This document shows positions 1-9,224 of a DNA stretch of 64,000 nt, piece after piece (the first letter of the stretch is position 1; each line of letters begins with the position of its first letter). Origin of the DNA: Vibrio sp. YMD68 (GTDB lineage: Bacteria; Pseudomonadota; Gammaproteobacteria; Enterobacterales; Vibrionaceae); contig NZ_CP124614.1 in NCBI RefSeq assembly GCF_029958905.1, positions 1,426,001 to 1,490,000 of the forward strand, in the 5' to 3' direction. The notes beneath the pieces are model-generated. The model searched no databases, was not told the DNA's origin, and saw only the letters and a program-made list of their open reading frames with translations. Position numbers and translations under genes: made by a program.

Positions 1-87
1 TCAAGAGGTTATCTGTGATTATTATTCCATAATTGTGGCCTAAATAAGACTCTGAAACATCATGTGGTATTCTAACATTATATTGAC

Positions 88-303
88 ATGTTATTAATTT
101 TGAGTGTTCACATGCCAGAATGCACGGTGGAAAACCTACTGTCACAGTTTAAAAAAGACTTTTATACAAAGTTGGGTTTTATTCATGCTGAAGCTCAACA
201 AGTGCCCGATCCAACGCTTTCAACGCTCACTGAAGAAGAATTAAAAGTTCTTGAATCGGTTTGGGTCGAATTGTCTGTTTGGCAACATAATCAGAGTCAG
301 TAA
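88..303 (+). CDS. Small hypothetical protein (71 aa)
   Basis: I do not recognise this 71-residue protein. It has no clear membrane segment or signal peptide, is mildly acidic, and its second half (from about residue 40) looks helical with many Leu, Glu and Val. No good Shine-Dalgarno site precedes the ATG at 88; an internal ATG at 112 (start MPEC) is an equally plausible start. It lies upstream of ribA on the same strand with about 230 bp between them, so co-transcription is possible but not shown. It may be a real vibrio-specific small protein or a chance ORF. Confidence 0.4.
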   Translation: MLLILSVHMPECTVENLLSQFKKDFYTKLGFIHAEAQQVPDPTLSTLTEEELKVLESVWVELSVWQHNQSQ

Positions 304-533
304 CCTTTCTTTTTTCCCGTTTACCTTTCTCGTCGTTTCTGTGATGTTGTGAATAAAACCTTCGTGTTATTTTTGGTTCTTACTCCCTTTATTGTTATGA
401 ATCACCTTGGAGTAGTCTCTCATTTTCAATGAAACATTGAAAAATTTCGCGATAATCCCCATAGTTATAGCAAAGAGGCACCTTACAAGTTGTTGTCATT
501 AGTACTAAAGCAAACAGTTGAGTGAGTAAAAAT
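304..533 (+). other. Intergenic region upstream of ribA
   Basis: About 230 bp without a convincing gene. The short antisense ORF here has no independent support. No FMN-riboswitch-like conserved core was recognised, and I see no clear terminator. It presumably holds the ribA promoter. Confidence 0.4.
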
Positions 534-1130
534 ATGGCGGAAGTTCGTGCCAGAGTTGACCTGAAAGTTGGCTCCCAAAGCAATATTGATGCAGAGATTC
601 TTTCTTTTCATGGCTTGCAGACAGAAAAAGAGCACATTGCGATCGTTTTTAAGCAAGCGGATAAAAAGACAGACACCCCATTAGTTCGGATGCATTCAGA
701 GTGTTTGACAGGAGATGTCTTCCACTCTTCACGCTGCGATTGTGGTGAACAGCTCGAAGAGACCATCAATAAGATGGGCGAGCAGGGCGGTATCATTCTT
801 TATTTACGTCAAGAAGGCCGTGGAATTGGTCTGTACAATAAAATTGATGCGTATCGTTTACAAAGTGATGGAATGAACACCTACGAAGCAAATAATCACT
901 TAGGATTTGGTGATGATCTTCGAGATTTTACTGAAGCGGCTCAAATGCTTACGGCATTGAATATTTCAAAGATTCGATTAGTCACTAATAATCCGAAAAA
1001 GATCAAAGAGCTAAAAGAAAACGGAATTGACATTGAGGAAATAGTCAATACTTCTGCTCATATTAAAGTCGGGAACGAGAGTTATCTGCAAGCTAAGGTT
1101 TCCCACGGAAAACATAATCTAAAGCTCTAA
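534..1130 (+). CDS. ribA: GTP cyclohydrolase II
   Basis: Catalyses the first step of riboflavin synthesis, opening the imidazole ring of GTP to give the 2,5-diaminopyrimidinone phosphate, formate and pyrophosphate in the cytosol. The zinc site is visible as Cys57, Cys68 and Cys70 (C-x10-C-x-C in SECLTGDV...RCDCG), followed by the RQEGRG nucleotide-binding motif at 92-97 and the NNPKK motif near the C-terminus. The length of 198 aa is usual for a stand-alone RibA without a fused RibB domain. I choose the ATG at 534 (MAEVRARV), which matches the usual vibrio N-terminus, over the GTG at 522 four codons upstream. It stands alone, followed by a strong terminator. Identification is secure. Confidence 0.95.
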   Translation: MAEVRARVDLKVGSQSNIDAEILSFHGLQTEKEHIAIVFKQADKKTDTPLVRMHSECLTGDVFHSSRCDCGEQLEETINKMGEQGGIILYLRQEGRGIGLYNKIDAYRLQSDGMNTYEANNHLGFGDDLRDFTEAAQMLTALNISKIRLVTNNPKKIKELKENGIDIEEIVNTSAHIKVGNESYLQAKVSHGKHNLKL

Positions 1131-1156
1131 TTGCCTCGCGTTATCGAATCTTTTCA

Positions 1157-1183
1157 AACCGCCTCAAACCATGAGGCGGTTTT
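1157..1183 (+). terminator. Rho-independent terminator after ribA
   Basis: A 10-bp perfect stem (AACCGCCTCA / TGAGGCGGTT) with a 5-nt loop, ending in a short T run. It lies 26 bp after the ribA stop. Confidence 0.85.
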
Positions 1184-1270
1184 GCTTTGTCACCCCCATA
1201 CAGTTTCTCAATTATCTGCCATACTTTACTTCAGAATGAAAAATTGGATTTCAAAAGAGAGCATGTGGGT

Positions 1271-2839
1271 ATGATAATTAAAGTTCTAACCGTGTTTTTG
1301 GGCGTGCTTTTATCGCTGCCATCTCTCGCCCTTGAGCGTTTTGAACAGTTAACATGGCTAGAGCCACAATCATCGACTTATCAATTGATTCAATACCCTG
1401 AATTGTTGAGTGACATTTATCAAGAAAACGATGACCAATTGATTTGGTTTGATGTAGAGCAAAGTCAAAAATTCGAACTCCAACTGGAAATGATCGATAA
1501 GGCAGGGTTTAGCCCACTGTTCTCTAGTCGATTGCAACAACTACAGCAGCTTCGGAATCAGAATCGTTGGTTTGAGTATGATCTGCTGGCGACCGACACG
1601 TTGCTCCTTTACATCAGCTACGCTGAGCAAGCTCCTCTGATGGGGCAGTCTTGGTTTTTTAATCAGCCTCTAACAGATTCACTACCTGCGCCAAGCAAAG
1701 AGGCGACAAACTCACTATTGGTTTCTATTGAGCTCAACCAGCTTAGTGAATTTATTGATGACTATACGCCGTCCAATGAAGATTATCGTCAGATCAGCGG
1801 TTCTTACCAGCACTTAAAACAGTTTGAACAAACAGAGCTGCCGAAATACCACCAAAACAGACTCAAAAAAGCAGGCGACAAGCTATCACATCGTGATGAA
1901 CTCATTTTACGTCTTAATGTCGTCAATATTGATACTAAACCGATCAGAAAGGATGTCAGTTGGTACGACGCATCACTGATTGAGCCTATCAAAGAGTTTC
2001 AGCGTATCCATGGGTTAAAACAGGATGGGATGATTGGCCATCAAACAATGAAGTGGCTGAATATGGATCCTTCACTTCGATTATCAATGCTTGCATTAAA
2101 TGCTGAGCGATCTAGGCTTTGGCCTGTGCAACGAGATACGGTGATTTTGGTCAATGTGCCCAGCTTTGATATGAGCTATTGGTATCTGGGTGAAGAGGTG
2201 TTTCAGTCAAAAGTTGTGGTCGGAAAAACCACTCGTAAAACACCGGTTATGCATACCAAACTGGATTCACTGATCCTAAATCCAACATGGAATGTACCGT
2301 GGAAAATTATGGTTGAAGATATATTGCCTCAGGTAAAACGTGATAAGGAGTACCTCACTCACCATAATATAGAGATCATTGAACGATGGAATGCATCATC
2401 AACGGTTAATCCTTCTGAGATAAATTGGTCAGAGGTAACCCCAGAGACATTCCCGTATAAAATGCGTCAGCAATCGGGAAAAAGAAATGCATTAGGGTTG
2501 TACAAATTTAACACCCCGAATCGGCGAGCCATATTTTTGCACGACACACCGAGTAAACACCTGTTTTCCAAGGATGTCAGGGCCTTCAGTTCAGGTTGTG
2601 TAAGAGTGGAACATGCGGACAAATTTGCGGCTACCTTACTGGCAACCCAAGGCATGGATAGGACTGAAGCGGGGAAAAATGATCAGTCAACGACGCATGC
2701 CATCCCCCTAAAAAAACGAATTCCGGTTCATATTATCTATCAAACAGTTTGGGTTGAGTCAGGCCAGGTTCAGTATCGGGATGATATTTATCAATACGAC
2801 ACGTTGAGCCAAAATCAACCACCACTGAGTGAAGGGTAA
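1271..2839 (+). CDS. ldtD: L,D-transpeptidase (YcbB/LdtD type)
   Basis: A periplasmic enzyme that forms 3-3 (mDAP-mDAP) peptidoglycan cross-links. With the ATG at 1271 it is 522 aa and begins with a signal peptide or anchor (MIIKVLTVFLGVLLSLPSLA). The middle shows a peptidoglycan-binding helix motif (FQRIHGLKQDGMIG, about 243-256). The C-terminal YkuD catalytic domain has the His of FLHDTP near 424 and the nucleophile Cys near 443 in SSGCVRV. Size and order fit E. coli YcbB. An upstream in-frame GTG at 1187 would add 28 residues before the signal peptide and is unlikely. It is the first of three genes (ldtD, mepK, ycbL) in the same order as in enterobacteria. Confidence 0.93.
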   Translation: MIIKVLTVFLGVLLSLPSLALERFEQLTWLEPQSSTYQLIQYPELLSDIYQENDDQLIWFDVEQSQKFELQLEMIDKAGFSPLFSSRLQQLQQLRNQNRWFEYDLLATDTLLLYISYAEQAPLMGQSWFFNQPLTDSLPAPSKEATNSLLVSIELNQLSEFIDDYTPSNEDYRQISGSYQHLKQFEQTELPKYHQNRLKKAGDKLSHRDELILRLNVVNIDTKPIRKDVSWYDASLIEPIKEFQRIHGLKQDGMIGHQTMKWLNMDPSLRLSMLALNAERSRLWPVQRDTVILVNVPSFDMSYWYLGEEVFQSKVVVGKTTRKTPVMHTKLDSLILNPTWNVPWKIMVEDILPQVKRDKEYLTHHNIEIIERWNASSTVNPSEINWSEVTPETFPYKMRQQSGKRNALGLYKFNTPNRRAIFLHDTPSKHLFSKDVRAFSSGCVRVEHADKFAATLLATQGMDRTEAGKNDQSTTHAIPLKKRIPVHIIYQTVWVESGQVQYRDDIYQYDTLSQNQPPLSEG

Positions 2840-3019
2840 TTTTTACCATTTTTTTGCAATTTAGTGCCAGCATACAAAATATGTATATTGGTCAGAGAGT
2901 AAACGAAAATAGAGAGCTGTTTAAGCGCTTCTAGCATGATTTATGCATTTGAACTTCATATTCTAGTTAGGTAATGTCCACGTTCGAATCATTGGGCAGT
3001 GTATGTGAAGGTTAATATT

Positions 3020-3562
3020 TTGAGTTTGTCTCGTCGTCGTTTTATTCAATTGGCAGGGAGCAGTATCGTTGTTGCGAGTGGCATTCCTTCTTTAGCTCTG
3101 GCTTCTTATCCCGATCAGCCAAGACACCTTGTGATGAATAACTTACATACTGGAGAAAGTCTGGAATCGAGTTATTTTAATGGGATTGACTACGTGGAAG
3201 GCGAGCTGGACCGCTTGAGTCATTTGTGTCGAGATTTTAGACGTAACGAAGTTCATCCAATGGATCGACGTTTGTTCGATCAAATTTCACAGATTCAATC
3301 TCTGCTTGGTTCTCAATCGGAAGTTCAGATCATTTCAGGTTATCGTTCCCCTGCAACAAATAGTGCTTTGCGTGCTAATTCTAATGGCGTTGCAAAAAAG
3401 AGCTTCCATATGCTAGGTCAAGCCATGGATTTTAGGCTCCATGGTGTCAATTTGAAAGATGTCCGTGAAGCGGCAATGAGTCTCAAAGCTGGTGGTGTTG
3501 GGTATTATCCTAGGAGCAATTTTATTCACATCGATACCGGACCGGTCAGAAGTTGGGTTTAG
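3020..3562 (+). CDS. mepK: MepK-type murein DD-endopeptidase (YcbK, DUF882/M15 family)
   Basis: Cleaves peptide cross-links in the peptidoglycan, a partner activity to the L,D-transpeptidase next door. The N-terminus carries a twin-arginine signal (SRRRFIQLAG), so folded export is likely. The conserved HTGE block, SGYRS and GVAKKS lead to zinc ligands His130 and Asp137 (HMLGQAMD) and His170 (HIDTGP). I choose a TTG start at 3020: a GAAGG site lies 8 nt upstream and puts the twin arginine close to the N-terminus, giving 180 aa. GTG codons at 2999 and 3005 are alternatives. About 180 bp separate it from ldtD and 100 bp from ycbL. Confidence 0.9.
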   Translation: MSLSRRRFIQLAGSSIVVASGIPSLALASYPDQPRHLVMNNLHTGESLESSYFNGIDYVEGELDRLSHLCRDFRRNEVHPMDRRLFDQISQIQSLLGSQSEVQIISGYRSPATNSALRANSNGVAKKSFHMLGQAMDFRLHGVNLKDVREAAMSLKAGGVGYYPRSNFIHIDTGPVRSWV

Positions 3563-3662
3563 CGTGTTCTCATGGCTCTGTGGATTTGAGCCCTTCAAGC
3601 ATTGAAAATCTCGAGTGGTAGTGTCATAGTTCGAGCAATTTCGATAGTTCCAAGGTAGATAT

Positions 3663-4319
3663 ATGTCTCTTCAGTACCAAGTTGTTCCGGTGACTTCTTT
3701 TGCACAAAATTGTTCTATTGTCTGGTGTGACGATACGATGGAAGCCGTCGTGATCGATCCCGGCGGCGATGTAAAACAACTCGTTATGATGATCAAAGAA
3801 CTCGGTGTGAATGTCGTTCGCCTGGTTCTTACTCACGGCCATTTAGATCACGTTGGTGGGACCGAGCCATTGGCAAAAGAATTGGGTGGCATAGAAGTGA
3901 TTGGCCCACATAAAGGTGATCGCTTTTGGCTTGATGGTTTGGTCGGGCAGAGTCAGATGTTTGGTTTTGAAAAAACAGAACCTTTTACACCCAATCAGTG
4001 GTTGGATGAAGGTGACGCGGTCACTGTGGGTCATCAAACATTAAGCGTGTTGCACACGCCAGGTCATACTCCTGGCCATGTGGTTTTATTTAGTGAGACG
4101 GCCAAGTTGGCGTTTGTGGGGGATGTTCTTTTTGCGGGTGGAATCGGCCGCACTGATTTTCCTCAAGGTGATCATGCCACGCTGATTGCTTCGATTAAGC
4201 AAAAATTATGGCCTCTAGGTAATGACGTTACCTTCATCCCAGGTCATGGCCCCTCATCGACATTTGGCAAAGAGCGAGTCTCTAATCCATTTGTTGCCGA
4301 TGAAATGCCACTGTACTGA
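3663..4319 (+). CDS. ycbL: Metallo-beta-lactamase-fold hydrolase (YcbL, glyoxalase II-like)
   Basis: A 218-residue MBL-fold protein of the type II glyoxalase-like group. The metal-binding signature THGHLDH sits at 57-63. Further metal ligands are seen in HTPGHTPGH, the Asp of FVGDVLF and the His of PGHGP. The family includes thioesterases of the S-lactoylglutathione type; the real substrate is unknown. The ATG at 3663 follows a GGTAGATAT stretch and fits the family N-terminus. Its place after ldtD and mepK is conserved in enterobacteria, but the reason for the linkage is not known. Confidence 0.88.
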   Translation: MSLQYQVVPVTSFAQNCSIVWCDDTMEAVVIDPGGDVKQLVMMIKELGVNVVRLVLTHGHLDHVGGTEPLAKELGGIEVIGPHKGDRFWLDGLVGQSQMFGFEKTEPFTPNQWLDEGDAVTVGHQTLSVLHTPGHTPGHVVLFSETAKLAFVGDVLFAGGIGRTDFPQGDHATLIASIKQKLWPLGNDVTFIPGHGPSSTFGKERVSNPFVADEMPLY

Positions 4320-4332
4320 TTCTATCGTTAAA

Positions 4333-5034
4333 TCAGTCCAGTATGTTAGGCTCGGCGGCCGCTAAGTACCGCCGAGTTAATCCCACAAAACTCCCTTCAT
4401 CTCTATCCAAGTCATTAGTCGAGATAAAAATATCAAACCCAAGTGCAGCTCTTTGATGAGCCATTCGGTTACCCAGCATCGCCTTTAATCCATCATACTG
4501 TTTTCCTGATTGGGTGGTATGGGGTGACGAGTCTAAAACAAGATCCTCAAAGGGCTTGTTTCCGAGCGAGGAATCGCGCTTATCTTGCATATTACGAAGC
4601 CCGGTATACAGCAGTGCTCGTTGGCTCAAGAGTATCTCGCTCGCGATTCTAGGGCATATACTGTCGAGGTAAGGGGAGTAGTGCCTCAATTTTATCCCTA
4701 TCCAGGGGAGCGGTATTTGAAGGCCACTTTTTTCGATATGACACAGCTCTATTTTTTCTATGTTGCTCCACCTAACCACCCAGCCTCCTTTATGCAAATG
4801 TTGCTGAAAGTGAGTGGCTGTGAGCGTGTAGGAGACTTTAGAACGTTGAATAAGTGCATAGCTTGTAACCGCAATGATTAAGGTGGTGATAGCCATGGTC
4901 GTCGCGATTTTCACACTCAAAAACGAGTAAATTAAGATCAAATATACCATCGTCACGACGATGAATACGGGCCTAAAAGCAGCCAATGTGTTATCGAGGT
5001 TATGATTGGAAAGGTGCTGGCTCTGTATTTTCAT
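4333..5034 (-). CDS. DUF2982 family membrane protein
   Basis: A 233-aa protein with two adjacent hydrophobic segments (about 20-42 and 45-62), then a soluble domain of about 170 residues containing WSNIEKI and GIKLRHYSP, resembling DUF2982 proteins common in Vibrionaceae. Function is unknown; a PH-like fold after two membrane helices is a reasonable guess from the WSNIEKI-type strand. It converges on ycbL with only 13 bp between stops. A G+C-rich inverted repeat (CTCGGCGG / CCGCCGAG, 4351-4376) lies in its last codons. Confidence 0.7.
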   Translation of the reverse strand: MKIQSQHLSNHNLDNTLAAFRPVFIVVTMVYLILIYSFLSVKIATTMAITTLIIAVTSYALIQRSKVSYTLTATHFQQHLHKGGWVVRWSNIEKIELCHIEKSGLQIPLPWIGIKLRHYSPYLDSICPRIASEILLSQRALLYTGLRNMQDKRDSSLGNKPFEDLVLDSSPHTTQSGKQYDGLKAMLGNRMAHQRAALGFDIFISTNDLDRDEGSFVGLTRRYLAAAEPNILD

Positions 5035-5239
5035 CGCTGGTTATTGACCTATGTATAAATAATCAGTGGTTCTTTTGAGTGGGCAATGTGTCTGTTTAAA
5101 TTATAGCCATAGTTGGGTTTTGAGCGCATTTTTCAACGACAATATCGCTAATTCCCTACAAATAGGTGCGTTTTTTTGGTATAAATCGCGCTTCAAATTT
5201 TCACCACTGTATCGTTGCAGTGAAATGGAGAAATACTCG

Positions 5240-5602
5240 ATGAGACTTGCTCATAAGCGTAAAGTGCAGATGAAACTGCAAAAGCGCATTAGAACGACAG
5301 TTGCCACTGTTAAAGCAGCCCCAAAAGCGAAGCCTGTTGCTGAAGAAGCAGTAAAAGCACCAGTGAAAGCGGTTGTCGCGAAAACAGTGGATGTTGCATT
5401 AACACCTAAACAGCAACAAGTATTAGACATCGTTGTTAGCAATGCCGAAGGTATTAACCCGAAAGGTATCGGCCTTGCCGCTGGTCAAGAAGAAGCAAAA
5501 GCGGCTTCTTGGGCGACAGGCGCACTAAAAAAACTACTGGAAGAAAACCTTGTAGAAAAAGAACAGTTAGCGGGTAACAAAGTTATCTATAAATCTGTTT
5601 AA
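5240..5602 (+). CDS. Histone H1-like tail plus winged-helix small protein
   Basis: A 120-aa basic protein. The first 50 residues are rich in Lys, Ala, Pro and Val (RKVQMKLQKR, AAPKAKP, VKAPVKAV), like a bacterial histone-H1-type tail. Residues 53-120 look like a winged-helix DNA-binding domain (LTPKQQQVLDIV, GLAAGQ, LKKLLEENLVEK). I choose the ATG at 5240, which has TGGAG 9 nt upstream; ATG 5225 lacks such a site, and the 58 codons before it are probably non-coding. It is monocistronic with its own terminator. A nucleoid-associated or regulatory role is inference. Confidence 0.75.
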   Translation: MRLAHKRKVQMKLQKRIRTTVATVKAAPKAKPVAEEAVKAPVKAVVAKTVDVALTPKQQQVLDIVVSNAEGINPKGIGLAAGQEEAKAASWATGALKKLLEENLVEKEQLAGNKVIYKSV

Positions 5603-5622
5603 TAGGTTTATCTCTTAAGTTT

Positions 5623-5648
5623 AAGCCTCGCTTTTGCGAGGCTTTTTT
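5623..5648 (+). terminator. Rho-independent terminator
   Basis: Stem AGCCTCGC / GCGAGGCT with a TTTT loop and a run of six T, 20 bp after the H1-like gene. Confidence 0.9.
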
Positions 5649-6051
5649 CTATCTGTTTCTCTGTTTATGTGTTTCTCTGTTTCTCATCATCTTAATGAGC
5701 TTGTCATTTTCTCACTATCTTTGGCTGAATCTTGCTCTTTACACCTCGATTCCCCACAGATTCGCTTTAGTGCATATACATATGTCACAACTTGTGAACA
5801 AATGTATAACTATTCGATTCGGTATCTACCTACGTAATCTCTCTTATTTTTTGTGTGGGCAAATTATTAAATTGTTGAATTTTAATGATTTTAAATTTTA
5901 TCTTACGTAGTTATACGTACCACCAAAGTTTAATGCCCAATTTTCTCTCAATTCTTATTGCGTGTTCTCGCTGATTCTATTTTTTCCTGTTTGGTTAATG
6001 CTAAATAACGACATAAGCCTAGATGGCTACCACTAAACAAAGGACGTAGAT
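5649..6051 (+). promoter_or_regulatory. Upstream region of the TRAP operon with three TACGTA sites
   Basis: About 400 bp with no convincing gene; two overlapping short ORFs lack ribosome sites. It starts with a repetitive pyrimidine stretch (TGTTTCTCTG motif several times). TACGTA occurs at 5831-5836, 5904-5909 and 5914-5919, the last two exactly one helical turn apart. This is a candidate operator, possibly for the NarL-type regulator encoded downstream of the transporter; that link is inference. Confidence 0.4.
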
Positions 6052-7149
6052 ATGAGTCTTATTACTTGCTCTCTAAAGAGAGTACTGAAAAACAGTACAG
6101 TGATTGCCACTGCCTGTTTAGCGATGATGGCGACTTCAGCCACTGCAGCAGAAAAAGTTTACCGCCTCAAACTTGCAGAGACGTGGGGTGCAAACTTCCC
6201 AATTTTCGGTGATGCAACGAAAAACATGGCAAAAATGGCAGAAGAGATGTCAAACGGTCGCTTACAGATCCGTATAGATTCTGCGAATAAACACAAAGCG
6301 CCTTTGGGCGTGTTTGATATGGTGAAATCGGGTCAATATGACATGGGGCATTCCGCGTCATACTACTGGAAAGGCAAAGTACCGAATACTTTGTATTTCA
6401 CGTCAATGCCATTCGGTATGCTTCCTACTGAGCAGTACGCTTGGTTCTACCACGGTGGCGGTATGGAGCTGATGGAAAAGGTGTACTCTCCACATAATTT
6501 GATGTCGTTCCCTGGAGGTAATACCGATACTCAAATGGGTGGTTGGTTCCAAAAAGAAATCAACTCGGTTGAAGATCTTCAAGGTCTGAAAATGCGTATC
6601 CCTGGTTTCGCCGGTGAAATATTGGCAGAGCTAGGTGCAAAACCAACGAACATTGCACCGGGTGAACTGTACACGTCTCTTGAGCGTCGTACGATTGATG
6701 CTCTTGAGTGGGTTGGACCTTCACTAGACCTTCGTATGGGCTTCCACAAAATTGCACCTTACTACTACACAGGTTGGCATGAGCCAGGAACGGAACTTCA
6801 ATTCCTAGTGAACAAACGTACATGGGAAAAGTTACCAGCAGATCTTCAAGCTATCTTAACAGTGGCAATGAAAACAGCTGCCTACGACATGTACACCCAA
6901 TCTAAGCATGAAAGTGGCAAAAACTGGGCATCAATTAAATCAGAGTACCCGAACGTACAGGTAAAAGATTTCCCAGAAGAAGTTATCTCAGCTTTGGAAG
7001 AGGCGAACACTCGTCTACTAAAAGAGCATGCGGATAAAGATGCACTTGCAAAAGAAATCCAAGAGTCACAAGCGGCGTATATTGATCAGGTTCGTCCATG
7101 GTCAGATATTTCACACCGAGCTTACTTGAACAGCCAAGCTGCAAAATAA
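6052..7149 (+). CDS. TRAP transporter substrate-binding protein (DctP family, 2-oxo-acid type)
   Basis: A periplasmic binding protein that hands an organic acid to the DctQM membrane pair. A signal peptide covers about 1-33, ending MATSATAA. The body has the DctP hallmarks GLKMRIPGFAGEI, an Arg that usually binds the substrate carboxylate, and ALEWVGPSLD. Together with YYYTGWHEPG and LQFLVNKRTWEKLP these are typical of the TakP-like 2-oxo-acid subgroup, so pyruvate or a related keto acid is a fair guess. The ATG at 6052 follows an AAAGGACG site. The three TRAP genes run in the order P-Q-M with short gaps. Ligand identity is not proven. Confidence 0.9.
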   Translation: MSLITCSLKRVLKNSTVIATACLAMMATSATAAEKVYRLKLAETWGANFPIFGDATKNMAKMAEEMSNGRLQIRIDSANKHKAPLGVFDMVKSGQYDMGHSASYYWKGKVPNTLYFTSMPFGMLPTEQYAWFYHGGGMELMEKVYSPHNLMSFPGGNTDTQMGGWFQKEINSVEDLQGLKMRIPGFAGEILAELGAKPTNIAPGELYTSLERRTIDALEWVGPSLDLRMGFHKIAPYYYTGWHEPGTELQFLVNKRTWEKLPADLQAILTVAMKTAAYDMYTQSKHESGKNWASIKSEYPNVQVKDFPEEVISALEEANTRLLKEHADKDALAKEIQESQAAYIDQVRPWSDISHRAYLNSQAAK

Positions 7150-7280
7150 AACCCAAATAGATGCGATGGAAACACCATCGCATCGAAGAAGCCCAAGAAA
7201 CACTTATTATTAAGCGCCACTCATAGGTAACCTTGTTACGGATGAAGTGGCGCACTTTTCAAAATTCCATGGAGTTCGGA

Positions 7281-7808
7281 ATGAGAAGCCTAATTTATAT
7301 CGAACGAATATTTAATCGAATTGGAGATATGCTTGGATGGTTATCGAGCATGTTATTCATTTTACTCGTCATCAATGTCGTCTATGACGTAGTCATGCGA
7401 TATGTCTTCAATGATGTGTCGATTGCGTTTCAAGAAATGGAATGGCATTTATTTTCTGCTGTTTTCCTACTTGGCGTACCTTATGCGATTAAAGCAGGGG
7501 GGCACGTTCGCGTTGACATCTTCTATGAACGTTTATCCCACAAAGCTCAGGCCATCATTGATTTAGCCGGTTGCTTTCTGTTTCTCTTTCCTTTTTGTCT
7601 TTTGGTTACCTGGTATGGCGTGGACTTCGCTAAAGAGAGTTATGTACTCGGAGAAACCTCTGGGGATCCAGGTGGTTTAGCCTACCGATGGATCATTAAA
7701 GGTCTTATTCCATTGTCATTTTTCTTTATGGCAGTGAGCGGAGTGGGTCTTGTTTTGCACTCGCTTAATAAGATATTCAACCCTCATTTAATCCACTCTA
7801 CTAAATAA
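7281..7808 (+). CDS. TRAP transporter small permease subunit (DctQ)
   Basis: The small membrane subunit that pairs with DctM. With the ATG at 7281 (GGAG 6 nt upstream) it is 175 aa and has four hydrophobic segments: a first near 20-40, one in the HLFSAVFLLGVPYAI block, one at GCFLFLFPFCLLVTW and one at IPLSFFFMAVSGVG. The conserved GGHVRVD motif lies between the second and third. It lies 131 bp after dctP, a gap that includes a potential hairpin of CGATG / CATCG around 7163-7184, and only 11 bp before dctM. Upstream in-frame starts at 7233 and 7269 are less likely. Confidence 0.9.
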   Translation: MRSLIYIERIFNRIGDMLGWLSSMLFILLVINVVYDVVMRYVFNDVSIAFQEMEWHLFSAVFLLGVPYAIKAGGHVRVDIFYERLSHKAQAIIDLAGCFLFLFPFCLLVTWYGVDFAKESYVLGETSGDPGGLAYRWIIKGLIPLSFFFMAVSGVGLVLHSLNKIFNPHLIHSTK

Positions 7809-7819
7809 AGGATATTGTT

Positions 7820-9106
7820 ATGATCGGAATAGTAATGTTCTTTGTTGCATTGTTTGCACTGTTACTTGGTTTCCCTGTTGCCTTCACATTTGGTGGTATT
7901 GCACTGATCTTTGGCGTTTGGGCGGAAGGCATTGAAATGTTTGCTTTCATGCCTTACCGAATCCAATCGATCATGGAGAACACCGTTTTAATGGCCGTTC
8001 CCTTGTTTGTTTTCATGGGATTAGTGCTACAAAAAACACGTTTGGCTGAGCAGCTGCTCGAATCGATGGGCAGACTCTTTGGGGGCATTAAAGGCGGTAT
8101 TGCAATATCTACCGTTCTAGTCGGTGCATTATTGGCTGCGTCTACCGGTGTGGTTGGAGCGTCGGTTGTGGCGATGGGGCTTATCTCACTCCCTGTCATG
8201 CTTAAATACAATTACGACAAAGGTCTCGCGTGTGGAACCATCTGTGCCTCGGGTACGCTTGGTCAGATCATTCCGCCTTCGATAGTCTTGATTTTACTTG
8301 GTGATGTGCTGGGTGTCCCTGTCGGTGATTTATTCAGTGCAGCGATTGGCCCCGGTTTTGTTCTTGTTGGCGCTTACATTGTTTACATTCTCATTTACGC
8401 CAAACTCAACCCTGAATCTGCACAATCGATGGAGCGAGATGAGTCGATTAGTCGTAAAGATGAAGTGATCACGGCGCTAAAAGCGGTCATCCCGCCACTG
8501 ACTTTAATCATCGTTGTACTAGGATCTATTTTTGCCGGTATTGCTACACCAACTGAATCTGCTGCTTTAGGTGGTGCTGGTGCAATAGTGTTAGCACTTC
8601 TGTACAGACAATTTAGCTTTTCAATGGTTTATGAGGCAGCGAAAGAGACTGTTAAAGTGACGGCAATGGTCTTTGCTATTTTGCTAGGCGCAACGGCGTT
8701 CTCTATGGCCTTCACTTACACTGGTGGAGATTACTTAGTCGAAGAGTGGATGCTTCAGTTGCCTGGCGAAAAATGGGGCTTCTTAATCATCACAATGGTT
8801 GTGATTTTAATCCTCGGTTTCTTTATCGACTTTGTGGAAATCTGTTTCATTATTGTTCCTATTATCGCACCAGTCGCTGAGATAATGGGCATTAATATGA
8901 CGTGGTTTGCAATCCTAGTCGCGATGAACTTACAAACCTCCTTCTTAACGCCGCCATTTGGTTTCAGTTTATTCTATTTGAAAGGGGTTGCGCCTAAAGG
9001 AGTGACTACCATGGATATTTATCGAGGAGTGATGCCATTTATTGCAATCCAAATTGTCGTACTGATGTCATTGTTACTATTCCCTGGTTTCTATGGCATG
9101 TCTTAA
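7820..9106 (+). CDS. TRAP transporter large permease subunit (DctM)
   Basis: The 428-aa transport subunit, using a Na+ gradient to import the substrate delivered by the DctP protein. It has about 12 hydrophobic segments and DctM signatures such as VPLFVFMG, ASGTLGQIIPPSI, ATPTESAALG and LTPPFGFSLFYLKG. The length is normal. The start ATG has an AAAGGATAT ribosome site 6 nt away. It ends the transporter part of the cluster; a terminator follows 120 bp later, then the sensor kinase. Confidence 0.93.
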   Translation: MIGIVMFFVALFALLLGFPVAFTFGGIALIFGVWAEGIEMFAFMPYRIQSIMENTVLMAVPLFVFMGLVLQKTRLAEQLLESMGRLFGGIKGGIAISTVLVGALLAASTGVVGASVVAMGLISLPVMLKYNYDKGLACGTICASGTLGQIIPPSIVLILLGDVLGVPVGDLFSAAIGPGFVLVGAYIVYILIYAKLNPESAQSMERDESISRKDEVITALKAVIPPLTLIIVVLGSIFAGIATPTESAALGGAGAIVLALLYRQFSFSMVYEAAKETVKVTAMVFAILLGATAFSMAFTYTGGDYLVEEWMLQLPGEKWGFLIITMVVILILGFFIDFVEICFIIVPIIAPVAEIMGINMTWFAILVAMNLQTSFLTPPFGFSLFYLKGVAPKGVTTMDIYRGVMPFIAIQIVVLMSLLLFPGFYGMS

Positions 9107-9224
9107 TAGCAGGTTAATTTGTGACAGTTGAGGGTTCGCTGGCGGATTCATCCGTGAGTTTAATGATTAGATGAAATAGTGTGATCGCTTAAATTCAACC
9201 TGGCGTGACAAACTGTTACAGTAG

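Noticed and set aside
4351..4376. G+C-rich inverted repeat CTCGGCGG / CCGCCGAG as a terminator
   Set aside because: It lies inside the coding end of the DUF2982 gene and has no T run on either strand.
5634..5910. Two overlapping short plus-strand ORFs
   Set aside because: They lie after a terminator in repetitive pyrimidine-rich DNA, lack ribosome sites, and encode no recognisable pattern.
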